NCBI GenBank assembly: GCA_030146405.1
Contig: JASLBS010000163.1
Span: forward strand, 1-49,770
Origin: Arthrobacter sp.
GTDB lineage: Bacteria > Actinomycetota > Actinomycetes > Actinomycetales > Micrococcaceae
Direction: 5' to 3'
DNA length: 49,770 bases
Position numbers and translations under genes: made by a program. The notes beneath the pieces are model-generated. The model worked only from the letters and a program-made list of their open reading frames with translations, was not told where the DNA came from and did not search any database. Below are positions 42,987 through 49,770 of this stretch, piece after piece (position 1 is the first letter of the stretch; the number at the start of each line of letters is the position of its first letter).

Positions 42987-43033
42987 CAGTTGTGCCCTCC
43001 CCTGTCCGTTCCGTTCGTGTTCACCTCTTCTTC

Positions 43034-43059
43034 AACCCGGGTGCCGCGGGGCTTATTCC
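43034..43059 (-). promoter_or_regulatory. SigR-type autoregulatory promoter (GGAAT-N18-GTT)
   Basis: On the minus strand GGAAT (43059-43055) and GTT (43036-43034) are separated by exactly 18 bases, the SigR/SigH consensus. It would start transcription near 43028, about 40 bases before the long start of sigR. Confidence 0.75.
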
Positions 43060-43061
43060 GT

Positions 43062-43110
43062 ATCCCACCCGTATCCCACCCGCGCCCGACGGGTGGGATA
43101 CGGGTGGGAT
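43062..43110. repeat. Perfect 21-bp inverted repeat made of tandem GTATCCCACCC units
   Basis: Bases 43062-43082 pair perfectly with 43090-43110 across a seven-base loop. Each arm holds two copies of a unit of the form ATCCCACCCG. The element ends two bases from the SigR -35 and lies between the divergent sigR and DoxX genes. No T tract is present. Confidence 0.9.
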
Positions 43111-43184
43111 GCAACTTCGCTACCCCGGCGCTCGGGGATCGCACGCGGCGTAGCGACATGCAAAACTGGACTCAGCATGCTTCG

Positions 43185-43190
43185 TAAAGT
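43185..43190 (+). promoter_or_regulatory. Candidate -10 of the DoxX-like gene
   Basis: TAAAGT lies 51 bases before the GTG start. An AGCATGCT palindrome is just upstream. No convincing -35 was found. Confidence 0.35.
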
Positions 43191-43241
43191 GCGAACAGAC
43201 CCGATGTCCGGTGGGAGACCGCCGGCAGCCAGGAGGCAGTT

Positions 43242-43790
43242 GTGACCCTTGTCCGCGTAATCGCCCGTCCCTTGATCGCCAGCAGCTTCGTGTTCTCCGG
43301 AGTCGACCGGCTTCGGAATGCCGGTGCCACCGCCCCGCAGCTGAAGCCCGTCCTCGCAGGCGTCACCAAGCTGGTGCCCTCGGCGGCGGCAGTCACCAGC
43401 AACGAGAAGCTCGTGGGCCAGGTCCTCGGCGCCACGCAGGTGAGCGCGGCGCTCCTGCTCGGCATCGGCCGCTTCTCCCGCGTCGCGGCCCTGCTGCTGA
43501 CGGTCACCGCGACGGTCAACGCCCTGGTGGATTTCCGGTCGGGCGATGCCTCGACAGCCGAGGGCAAGAAGGCGCGCCGCACGCAGCTGCTCAAGAACCT
43601 CTCCCTGATCGGCGCCGTACTGCTGGCAGCGGTGGACACCAATGGACGCCCGGGCCTCGCCTGGCGTGCCGGACACCTCGCCACCGGAGCCAAGAAGAAC
43701 GCCAGCGGACTGGGTAAGGACGCCCGCAAGCAGCTGAAGAAGGCCGACAAGGCCGTACGCAAGACCGCTTCCGACGTCGTCGGCTCGTAA
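43242..43790 (+). CDS. DoxX-family membrane protein
   Basis: A 182-residue membrane protein with four predicted helices (about 5-25, 55-75, 80-95, 118-132), the DoxX pattern beginning with RPLIASSFVFSGVDRL. A Lys-rich cytoplasmic tail (about 140-182, KKNASGLGKDARKQLKKADK) is an addition not seen in the shortest members. Some actinobacterial DoxX proteins work with sulfurtransferase and superoxide dismutase in thiol-oxidative defence, which would fit the sigR neighbour, but this is inference. The GTG start has a strong AGGAGG five bases upstream. aroA begins five bases after its stop. Confidence 0.8.
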   Translation: MTLVRVIARPLIASSFVFSGVDRLRNAGATAPQLKPVLAGVTKLVPSAAAVTSNEKLVGQVLGATQVSAALLLGIGRFSRVAALLLTVTATVNALVDFRSGDASTAEGKKARRTQLLKNLSLIGAVLLAAVDTNGRPGLAWRAGHLATGAKKNASGLGKDARKQLKKADKAVRKTASDVVGS

Positions 43791-43795
43791 GGTCC

Positions 43796-45133
43796 ATGAC
43801 AGCTCTACCGGGCGGGGCGCCCACCCACCACTGGCGGGCGCCCCGCCTTCGTTCTGCCGTGAAGGCCGAACTCACCGTCCCCGGCTCGAAGTCCCTCACC
43901 AACCGCTACCTGGTGCTCGCCGCCCTCGCCGAGGGCCCCTGCCTCCTGCGCCGGCCCCTGCACTCACGGGATTCGGCCCTGATGGTCACTGCCCTGCGCC
44001 AGCTGGGCGTGGTCATCGAGGAGGTCCCGGGCGACGGCGGCTTCGGCCCTGATCTGAGGGTCACCCCTCTGCCGTTCCCCGCTGAGCACCCGCAGTCCCG
44101 CACCGTCGACTGCGGTCTCGCCGGCACCGTGATGCGCTTCGTACCACCTCTGGCCGGCCTCGTGGCCGGAACCACCGCCTTCGACGGCGACCCGCACGCG
44201 CGCCGCCGGCCCATGGGCAGCATCATCTCGGCCCTTCGCGGGCTCGGGCTCACGGTCAAGGACCACGACGCCGGTTCCCTCCCGTTCGCGGTGCACGGCG
44301 ATGGATCGGTCCGGGGCGGGCGCCTGGTCATCGATGCCTCGGCCTCCTCCCAGTTCGTCTCGGCGCTGCTGCTCGTGGGGGCACGGTTCACCGACGGCCT
44401 GCACCTGGAGCACGTGGGCAAACCGGTGCCGAGCCTGGACCACGTGCGCATGACGGTGGAGACCCTGCGCTCCCTCGGTGTGAGCGTCGACGACTCGGTC
44501 CCGAACCACTGGCGCGTGGCCCCCGGCCCGATCGCCGCCTTCGACGTGGCGGTGGAACCCGATCTCTCCAACGCGGGCCCTTTCCTCGCGGCTGCGGTGG
44601 TCACCGGCGGCACCGTCCGGGTGCGGAACTGGCCCACCGGCACCACCCAGGTGGGCGACGACTGGCGGCGGATCCTCCCGATGATGGGCGCCGACGTCCG
44701 CCTGGACGACGATGTGCTGACGGTGACCGGGGGTACGACCATCACGGGCGGCAGCTTCGCGGACACCTCCGAACTCGCCCCGACCGTTGCCGCCCTGTGC
44801 GCCCTCGCGGCGACGCCGTCGACCCTCACCGGGATCGCGCACCTGCGCGGCCACGAGACCGATCGCCTCGCGGCGCTCGTCACGGAGATCAATGGACTCG
44901 GCGGAGACGCCGAGGAGACGGCGGACGGCCTCGTGATCCGGCCCGCACCGCTGCACGGCGGGGTGTTCGCCACCTACGAGGATCACCGGATGGCCACCGC
45001 GGGCGCGATCATCGGCCTCGCCGTGGACGGCGTGGTCGTGGAGAACATCGGGACCACGGCCAAGACGATGCCCGAGTTCCCTGCGCTGTGGGCCGCGCTG
45101 ACCGGAACCTCCCAGCAGGGCGGTGCTGCATGA
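43796..45133 (+). CDS. aroA: 3-phosphoshikimate 1-carboxyvinyltransferase (EPSP synthase)
   Basis: A 445-residue enzyme joining phosphoenolpyruvate to shikimate-3-phosphate, the sixth shikimate-pathway step. Signatures: PGSKSLTNRYLVLAAL (about 30-45), the LAGTVMRF loop, DLSNAGPF and RGHETDRLAAL. Length is normal. The PEP-site sequence is LAGTVMRFVPP rather than the LGNAGTAMRPL of the glyphosate-sensitive class I enzyme; I would not predict herbicide response from this. Ribosome site weak (TAAGG), probably translated from the DoxX transcript. Overlaps rsgA by four bases (ATGA). Confidence 0.93.
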   Translation: MTALPGGAPTHHWRAPRLRSAVKAELTVPGSKSLTNRYLVLAALAEGPCLLRRPLHSRDSALMVTALRQLGVVIEEVPGDGGFGPDLRVTPLPFPAEHPQSRTVDCGLAGTVMRFVPPLAGLVAGTTAFDGDPHARRRPMGSIISALRGLGLTVKDHDAGSLPFAVHGDGSVRGGRLVIDASASSQFVSALLLVGARFTDGLHLEHVGKPVPSLDHVRMTVETLRSLGVSVDDSVPNHWRVAPGPIAAFDVAVEPDLSNAGPFLAAAVVTGGTVRVRNWPTGTTQVGDDWRRILPMMGADVRLDDDVLTVTGGTTITGGSFADTSELAPTVAALCALAATPSTLTGIAHLRGHETDRLAALVTEINGLGGDAEETADGLVIRPAPLHGGVFATYEDHRMATAGAIIGLAVDGVVVENIGTTAKTMPEFPALWAALTGTSQQGGAA

Positions 45134-46260
45134 GCGAGGCCGGCAACCGTCGCGGATCACGCGCGTGGGACGAGTCCGACATCCGGATACGGCCCAACAA
45201 GAAGGGGTCCCGCCCCCGGACCAAGAACCGCCCGGCCTACGAGGACGCCCAGACGGGACGCGTGGTGACGGTGGACCGCGGCCGGTACACCGCGGTGGTG
45301 GACGAGGACACGCCCGACGAGCGGACGGTGGTGGCCGCACGCGCCCGGGAACTGCGGCGCAATGCGGTGGTGGCCGGGGACTTCGTGGCCCTCGTGGGAG
45401 ACCTGTCCGGCGGGCCGGACTCCCTCGCCCGCCTGGTCCGCATCGAGGAGCGCCGGACCGTCCTGCGCAGGAGCGCCGACGACACCGATCCGGTGGAGCG
45501 CGTGGTCGTGGCCAACGCCGATCAGCTCGTGATCGTGGTGGCCGCCGCGAATCCCGAGCCACGGACCGGGTTCATCGACCGCGCGCTCGTGGCTGCCTAC
45601 GATGCCGGGATCGAGCCGCTGCTCTGCATCACGAAGGCCGATCTCCGCGACCCGGCGTCGCTGCTCGCCAACTACGAGCACCTCGACCTGCGGGTGATCA
45701 TCAGCCGGACCGATGAGACCGTGGGCATCGAGGCCACCTCCGACGACGGGGATTCGGCCCGCCTGTCCAACAGTGCCGTCGATGCCCTGCGCGGTGAACT
45801 CGACGGTCAGGTGAGCGTGCTCCTCGGGCATTCGGGCGTGGGCAAATCCACCATGGTCAATGCACTGACCGGTAGCACGCGTGCCACGGGCGGGGTGAAT
45901 GCGGTGACGGGCCGTGGCCGCCACACGTCGTCCTCGGCGCTCGCGCTCAAGGCGGCCGATGCCGCGCCCGGCACCTGGATCATCGACACACCGGGCATCC
46001 GCTCGTTCGGGCTCGCCCACGTCGACGCCGATCGGATCCTCAAGGCGTTCCCCGACCTCCTACCGGGTACCGAGCGCTGCGAGCGCGGGTGCCGCCACGA
46101 CGACAACGCCGTCGACTGCGGCCTGGACGGTTACGTGGAGGAGGGGCTGGCCGGTGAGTCGGGGCCCGTGCGGCTCGCGTCCCTGCGGAGGCTGCTGAGC
46201 GCAGGCACGGCGGATGTCCGTGGCAGTGGCTCCGATGCCAAGGAACTCGGCCAGCACTGA
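45130..46260 (+). CDS. rsgA: Ribosome small subunit-dependent GTPase A
   Basis: A 376-residue circularly permuted GTPase that helps late 30S maturation. An OB-fold region (about 38-105) comes first; then the permuted motif order is G4 TKAD (about 176-179), G1 GHSGVGKST (about 235-243) and G3 DTPG. A C-terminal zinc knuckle has Cys/Cys/His/Cys in CERGCRHDDNAVDC. The aroA-rsgA pairing with overlapping stop and start is common in actinobacteria. Longer upstream frames lie within aroA and are not used. Confidence 0.93.
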   Translation: MSEAGNRRGSRAWDESDIRIRPNKKGSRPRTKNRPAYEDAQTGRVVTVDRGRYTAVVDEDTPDERTVVAARARELRRNAVVAGDFVALVGDLSGGPDSLARLVRIEERRTVLRRSADDTDPVERVVVANADQLVIVVAAANPEPRTGFIDRALVAAYDAGIEPLLCITKADLRDPASLLANYEHLDLRVIISRTDETVGIEATSDDGDSARLSNSAVDALRGELDGQVSVLLGHSGVGKSTMVNALTGSTRATGGVNAVTGRGRHTSSSALALKAADAAPGTWIIDTPGIRSFGLAHVDADRILKAFPDLLPGTERCERGCRHDDNAVDCGLDGYVEEGLAGESGPVRLASLRRLLSAGTADVRGSGSDAKELGQH

Positions 46261-46275
46261 CCCCGCCGGGACCAC

Positions 46276-46305
46276 CGGCACGGCACGGCACGGCACGGCA
46301 CGGGA
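46276..46305 (+). repeat. CGGCA pentanucleotide microsatellite before hisN
   Basis: Five exact tandem copies of CGGCA (46276-46300) and a variant CGGGA fill the gap between rsgA and hisN. They occupy the position of a -35 element for the TAGGTT -10 at 46311-46316, so copy-number change could alter the promoter. Confidence 0.85.
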
Positions 46306-46310
46306 GACGA

Positions 46311-46316
46311 TAGGTT
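46311..46316 (+). promoter_or_regulatory. -10 of a near-leaderless hisN promoter
   Basis: TAGGTT predicts transcription from 46323, one base before the ATG of hisN. No ribosome-binding site is visible. Confidence 0.45.
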
Positions 46317-46323
46317 GATCGGT

Positions 46324-47136
46324 ATGAGTTTCACGCAGGGCTACAACGACGATCTCCGTCTCGCCCACATCATGGCCGATTCGGTGGACGACCAGACGAT
46401 GCGGCGCTTCAAGGCCCTGGACCTGCGGGTCGAGACGAAGCCCGACCTCACCCCCGTGACCGATGCCGACAAGAGCGCGGAGGAGGCCATCCGGGGTCAG
46501 CTCTCCCGGGCCCGGCCCCGCGACGCCGTGTTCGGTGAGGAGTTCGGCAGCACCGGATCGGGGTCCCGGCGCTGGGTGATCGACCCGATCGACGGCACGA
46601 AGAACTTCGTCCGGGGGGTTCCCGTATGGGCCACCCTGATCTCGCTGATCGACGACGGCAAAGCCGTGGTCGGCCTGGTCAGCGCACCCGCCCTCGGCAA
46701 GCGGTGGTGGGCGGCCCAGGGCACGGGGGCCTACACGGGGAAATCGCTCGCTGCCGCCCAGCGACTCCGCGTCTCGAACGTCTCCAGGCTGGCGGACGCC
46801 TCCCTGTCCTACTCGAGCCTGTCCGGATGGCGTGAGCGGAACTCGCTGGCCGAGTTCGTGAACCTGACGGACCGTGTCTGGCGCACGCGTGCCTACGGAG
46901 ACTTCTGGTCCTACTGCCTGGTGGCCGAGGGTGCTGTGGACATCGCCTGCGAACCGGAGCTCAACCTGTACGACATGGCTGCCCTGGTGCCGATCGTCAC
47001 CGAGGCAGGCGGCCGCTTCACCTCGCTCGAGGGTGAGGACGGGCCCTTCGGCGGCAACGCCCTGGCCACCAACGGGACACTGCACAGCGAAGTACTGCGG
47101 ACACTGAACCCGGATGTGGACGACCTGCTCGGGTGA
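46324..47136 (+). CDS. hisN: Histidinol-phosphatase (inositol monophosphatase family)
   Basis: A 270-residue phosphatase of the IMPase fold; in actinobacteria this member supplies histidinol-phosphatase for histidine synthesis. Metal ligands are in FGEEFG and IDPIDGTKNFVRG (about 88-100), with the C-terminal AEGAVDIACEPELNLYD. Start: the ATG at 46324 is chosen over a TTG three codons earlier because of the -10 position and family alignment. A methyltransferase gene follows 36 bases later. Confidence 0.88.
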   Translation: MSFTQGYNDDLRLAHIMADSVDDQTMRRFKALDLRVETKPDLTPVTDADKSAEEAIRGQLSRARPRDAVFGEEFGSTGSGSRRWVIDPIDGTKNFVRGVPVWATLISLIDDGKAVVGLVSAPALGKRWWAAQGTGAYTGKSLAAAQRLRVSNVSRLADASLSYSSLSGWRERNSLAEFVNLTDRVWRTRAYGDFWSYCLVAEGAVDIACEPELNLYDMAALVPIVTEAGGRFTSLEGEDGPFGGNALATNGTLHSEVLRTLNPDVDDLLG

Positions 47137-47172
47137 TGCCGTGCACCTGATGACGCGGTGGGGCCCGGTCCG

Positions 47173-47949
47173 ATGAGGGGGCGGCCGCAGCTTTCGGAGG
47201 AACGACGTCGGGAGCTGGCAGCTGCCTACCTCTCCGGCGCCGGGCGGTACGACCGGGTGCGTCCCGGGTACCCGACGCAGGTCGCGGACTGGGTGGTTCC
47301 GGGGCAGGCGCGCACCGTTGCCGATCTCGGTGCCGGGACCGGGCTCTTCACGGCGCTGCTCGTGGAGCGGGGGCTCGACGTGACGGCGGTGGACCCGTCC
47401 GAGGACATGCTGGCGGTCCTCGCCACCCGGATGCCGGGGATTCCACGTCTCCAGGCCACCGCCGAGGACTCGCTCCTGCCGTCCGGCTCGATGGACCTGC
47501 TGACACTCGCCCAGTCCTGGCACTGGTGCGATCAACCCGCCACGCTGAAGGAAGCCGCGCGGGTGCTCACCCCCACGGGCAAGATTGCACTGGTCTGGAA
47601 CCAGCTCGACGTCTCACTCCCCTGGGTGCACCGGTTGTCGCGCATCATGCACGCCGGCGATGTCTTCGCGCCGTCCTACCAACCCGCGTTCGGGGATGCC
47701 TTCGCTCCGGCCGAGGAGCTGATCGTGCACTGGGCGCAGGAGCTCACGATCCCCGACGTCGTCGAGCTGGCGCGTTCGCGCAGCTACTACCAGCGGGCCT
47801 CCACCGCTCTCCGGAATCGCATCGAGTCGAATCTCCGGTGGTACCTCACGGACTACCTCGCCTTCTCACCGTCCGCGCGACTCCGCCTCCCCTACTACAC
47901 GCACGCCTTCCGGGCGGCCCGGACGGGAACTGGATTTCGGCATGCCTAA
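47173..47949 (+). CDS. SAM-dependent methyltransferase (class I)
   Basis: A 258-residue class I methyltransferase. SAM-binding motif I is VADLGAGTGLF (about 49-59), an acidic end of strand 2 is AVDPSEDML, and LTLAQSWHWCD near residue 110 marks the group of small-molecule methyltransferases related to UbiE and trans-aconitate enzymes. The substrate is unknown. The ATG at 47173 is preferred; a GTG five codons earlier is possible. The last codons lie inside the first of two manganese-type operator boxes and the promoter of the next gene, so regulator binding here may also affect this gene's 3' end. Confidence 0.8.
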   Translation: MRGRPQLSEERRRELAAAYLSGAGRYDRVRPGYPTQVADWVVPGQARTVADLGAGTGLFTALLVERGLDVTAVDPSEDMLAVLATRMPGIPRLQATAEDSLLPSGSMDLLTLAQSWHWCDQPATLKEAARVLTPTGKIALVWNQLDVSLPWVHRLSRIMHAGDVFAPSYQPAFGDAFAPAEELIVHWAQELTIPDVVELARSRSYYQRASTALRNRIESNLRWYLTDYLAFSPSARLRLPYYTHAFRAARTGTGFRHA

Positions 47950-47973
47950 CTCGTAGATTTAGGCATGCCGAAA
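47935..47973. promoter_or_regulatory. Two facing GGCATGCC operators flanking the mntA -10
   Basis: TTTCGGCATGCCTAA (47935-47949) and its exact reverse complement (47959-47973) flank a nine-base centre. Each half is itself a near-palindrome around GGCATGCC, like a DtxR/MntR box. Between and over them lie a candidate -35 (TGGATT, 47931-47936) and -10 (TAGATT, 47954-47959), and the ATG of the binding protein (47965) falls inside the second box. Confidence 0.75.
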
Positions 47974-48888
47974 AATCCGTCCAGCGGCCCCTGCTCGCTG
48001 ATCATTGCTCTCTCGGCCGCGGTGGCCGTCCTCGCCGGGGGCTGCGCGGCACCGGCGTCCACGGCCGCTACCGGGGACGACCGTCCGCTGGTCCTGACCA
48101 CGTTCTCCGTCCTCGCCGATCTCGTGGACACCGTGGGCGGAGGCTATGTACGCGTCGAGTCCATCACCAAGGTCGGGGCCGAGATCCACGGTTACGAACC
48201 CACGCCCTCCGATCTGGTCCGGGCGCACGACGCCGACCTGATCGTGGACAACGGGCTGGGGCTGGAGCGGTGGTTCGAACGGTTCGTCCAGTCCGTCGAC
48301 GCCCCTCATGTGGTCCTGTCGGACGGCGTGGACCCGGTGGACATCCGTTCCGGGGACTACTCCGGCCTGCCGAACCCGCACGCGTGGATGTCCCCACGCG
48401 CCGGTGCCACCTACGTGGACAACGCCGTCACCGCACTCTCGACCTTGGAACCCGCGCACGCGGCGGACTTCGAGGCCAACGGGAACCGACTGAAGGGGGA
48501 GCTCGCCGACCTCCTCGCCGACTTCCGGGCCGGGTTCACCGACCTCGATGCCCCGGCACTCGTGACCTGCGAGGGTGCCTTCTCCTACCTCGCCCGTGAC
48601 GCCGGCCTGGCGGAGGCTTTCCTGTGGCCGGTCAACTCGGACTCCGAGGGTACACCGCGGCAGATCGGGGGCGTGATCGGCTTCGTGGAGGAGCATCGCG
48701 TCCCCACCGTCTTCTGCGAATCGACCGTGAATCCGTCGGCGCAGGAGCAGGTCGCCCTGGCCACCGGAGCTGCGTTCGGCGGCACCCTCTACGTGGACTC
48801 GCTGTCCACCGCCGACGGCCCCGTGCCGACGTACCTCGACCTCCTCCGCCACGACCTCGACCTCATCACGGAAGGGCTCACCCCATGA
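47965..48888 (+). CDS. Manganese/zinc-type ABC importer binding lipoprotein
   Basis: A 307-residue exported cluster A-I solute-binding protein. The lipobox is AGGC (Cys about 27). Metal ligands fit the manganese set: His in IHGYEP, His in NPHAW, Glu in TCEGAF and Asp near YVDSL, without the His/Asp-rich loop of the ZnuA at 23907. That difference, and MntR-like operators at its start, favour manganese, though iron or zinc cannot be excluded. The ATG has no ribosome site and sits at the predicted transcription start (leaderless). Next gene overlaps by four bases. Confidence 0.85.
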   Translation: MPKNPSSGPCSLIIALSAAVAVLAGGCAAPASTAATGDDRPLVLTTFSVLADLVDTVGGGYVRVESITKVGAEIHGYEPTPSDLVRAHDADLIVDNGLGLERWFERFVQSVDAPHVVLSDGVDPVDIRSGDYSGLPNPHAWMSPRAGATYVDNAVTALSTLEPAHAADFEANGNRLKGELADLLADFRAGFTDLDAPALVTCEGAFSYLARDAGLAEAFLWPVNSDSEGTPRQIGGVIGFVEEHRVPTVFCESTVNPSAQEQVALATGAAFGGTLYVDSLSTADGPVPTYLDLLRHDLDLITEGLTP

Positions 48889-49703
48889 CCTCCGCCGATC
48901 CTGCACCGTCCTACGCCCCGTCCCGGCCGGCGGGGAGCAGCCCGGAACCGGTGCTCGAGGTCCGCAACGTGAGCGTGCGGTACAACGACGTCCGGGCACT
49001 CGATGACGTGACCCTGAACCTCGGTGCTGGTCGCATCTGCGGTCTCATCGGCGTCAACGGGTCAGGGAAGTCCACCCTCTTCACAGCACTCATGGGCCTC
49101 CTCGTCCCGCAGAGCGGTGAGGTCCGGCTGTTCGGGGCCACCACCGCGAGCGCCAGGAAACGCGGGCTCGTGGCCTACATGCCCCAGGCGGAGGAAGTGG
49201 ACTGGACCTTCCCGGTCTCCGTGTCCGACGTCGTCGCCATGGGTGTGTACGGCCGGCTCGGCTCCGCACGGCGCCTGCGCGCAGCCGATCGCGCTGCCGT
49301 CGACACTGCGCTCGACCGCGTGGGCCTGGCGGACCTGCGGAGACGCCAGATCGGCCAGCTCTCCGGCGGCCAGCGCAAGCGCGTGTTCCTCGCCCGCAGT
49401 ATCGCCCAGAACGCACGGCTGCTCCTGCTCGACGAGCCCTTCGCGGGGGTGGACCGGACGAGTCAGCACACCATCGGGGTGCTCCTCAGATCCTTGCGGG
49501 ACGAGGGGAGATCGGTGCTGGTCTCCACACACGACCTCGCCGGGGTCCCCGACCTCTGCGACGAGGCAGTTCTCCTCCACCGACGCGTGGTGGCGCAGGG
49601 GAAGCCGGCGGAGGTGCTGTCGCACGGTCATCTCGCCCTCGCGTTCGGCCCGGTACCCACCGGGGCCGTCGCGCCCGGAAGCACGTCGGCAGAGGTCGGT
49701 TGA
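48885..49703 (+). CDS. Manganese/zinc-type ABC importer ATP-binding protein
   Basis: A 272-residue ABC ATPase. Walker A GVNGSGKST (about 56-64), Q-loop YMPQAEEVDW, signature LSGGQRKRVFLAR, Walker B LLLLDEPFAGVD and switch STHDLAG. The YMPQ..EVDWTFP sequence is typical of manganese/zinc importer ATPases. The ATG at 48885 overlaps the binding-protein stop (ATGA); longer frames lie within that gene. The permease begins two bases after the stop. Confidence 0.88.
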   Translation: MTSADPAPSYAPSRPAGSSPEPVLEVRNVSVRYNDVRALDDVTLNLGAGRICGLIGVNGSGKSTLFTALMGLLVPQSGEVRLFGATTASARKRGLVAYMPQAEEVDWTFPVSVSDVVAMGVYGRLGSARRLRAADRAAVDTALDRVGLADLRRRQIGQLSGGQRKRVFLARSIAQNARLLLLDEPFAGVDRTSQHTIGVLLRSLRDEGRSVLVSTHDLAGVPDLCDEAVLLHRRVVAQGKPAEVLSHGHLALAFGPVPTGAVAPGSTSAEVG

Positions 49704-49704
49704 G

Positions 49705-49770
49705 ATGGACCTTCTCGCGTTCCTCACCGAACCCCTGCAGTACGGCTTCCTCACGCGTGCCCTCGCCGTC
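49705..49770 (+). CDS. Metal ABC importer permease (partial, cut by right edge)
   Basis: The first 22 codons, beginning MDLLAFLTEPLQYGFLTRALAV, are visible. The segment EPLQYGFLTRAL is the typical N-terminus of ABC-3 metal permeases. It follows the ATPase gene directly, completing the operon of binding protein, ATPase and permease. Confidence 0.85.
   Translation, partial: MDLLAFLTEPLQYGFLTRALAV

Noticed and set aside
43175..43182. AGCATGCT palindrome near the DoxX promoter as a second MntR box
   Set aside because: The core is AGCATGCT rather than GGCATGCC and the flanks do not match the boxes at 47935-47973.
1..49770. CRISPR array, transposon or prophage
   Set aside because: No regularly spaced repeats, transposase, integrase, phage genes or composition shift were seen in the window.

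Overview
The window is chromosomal DNA from a high-GC actinobacterium, most likely a member of the Micrococcaceae (Arthrobacter-like). The evidence is very high G+C in third codon positions, the argS-lysA-hom-thrC operon order, a four-domain Kgd-type 2-oxoglutarate decarboxylase, a mycothiol-type SigR/RsrA pair, the tiny actinobacterial ribosomal protein bL37, GuaB1 and an HrpA helicase of over 1300 residues. No integrase, transposase, CRISPR array or phage gene was seen. The window reads as stable core and lineage-specific chromosome rather than a mobile island.

Layout. 1-4951 (minus): argS-lysA-hom-thrC, charging arginine and making lysine and threonine; thrC is cut by the left edge. 5175-8075 (plus): a compact flavin redox cassette of an FMN-binding lipoprotein, the flavin transferase ApbE, and a membrane RnfD-like domain fused to a ferredoxin-NADP reductase module. 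A tRNA-Arg(CCG) with a good terminator follows. 8375-12560 (plus): a five-gene overlapping operon (DUF4129, membrane protein, MoxR ATPase, DUF58, membrane protein), then hrpA. 16673-20104: a HIT hydrolase, the sulfurtransferase sseA divergent from a Cds1-like cysteine desulfhydrase, and a metallo-beta-lactamase-fold hydrolase. 20184-24908: a Zur-type Fur regulator, two MarR paralogues and znuBCA zinc import. 24958-29301 (minus): two CNNM/CBS membrane proteins and GuaB1. 29511-34069 (plus): kgd and a degenerate SGNH-fold protein. 34299-40524: an oligopeptide ABC transporter with an unusually large permease. 40638-43241: a quinone-oxidoreductase-type dehydrogenase, bL37, and sigR-rsrA. 43242-47949: DoxX-like protein, aroA, rsgA, hisN and a methyltransferase. 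47965 to the right edge: a Mn/Zn-type ABC importer whose last gene is cut.

The strongest regulatory readings are these. (1) sigR has an exact SigR-type promoter (GGAAT-N18-GTT) upstream of an in-frame start 37 codons before the conventional one, and a housekeeping -10 just before the conventional start; this matches the two-isoform SigR/SigR' design known in Streptomyces. A perfect 21-bp inverted repeat abuts that promoter. (2) The mntA-like promoter is flanked by two copies of a GGCATGCC-centred box, one covering the start codon, suggesting a manganese-repressed, leaderless promoter inside the end of the preceding gene. (3) Many genes have a TANNNT -10 hexamer placed exactly so that transcription starts at the start codon (argS, cds1, the MBL gene, hisN, mntA), so leaderless mRNAs look common here.

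All functional calls come from reading protein motifs and gene context by eye; no database search was run.
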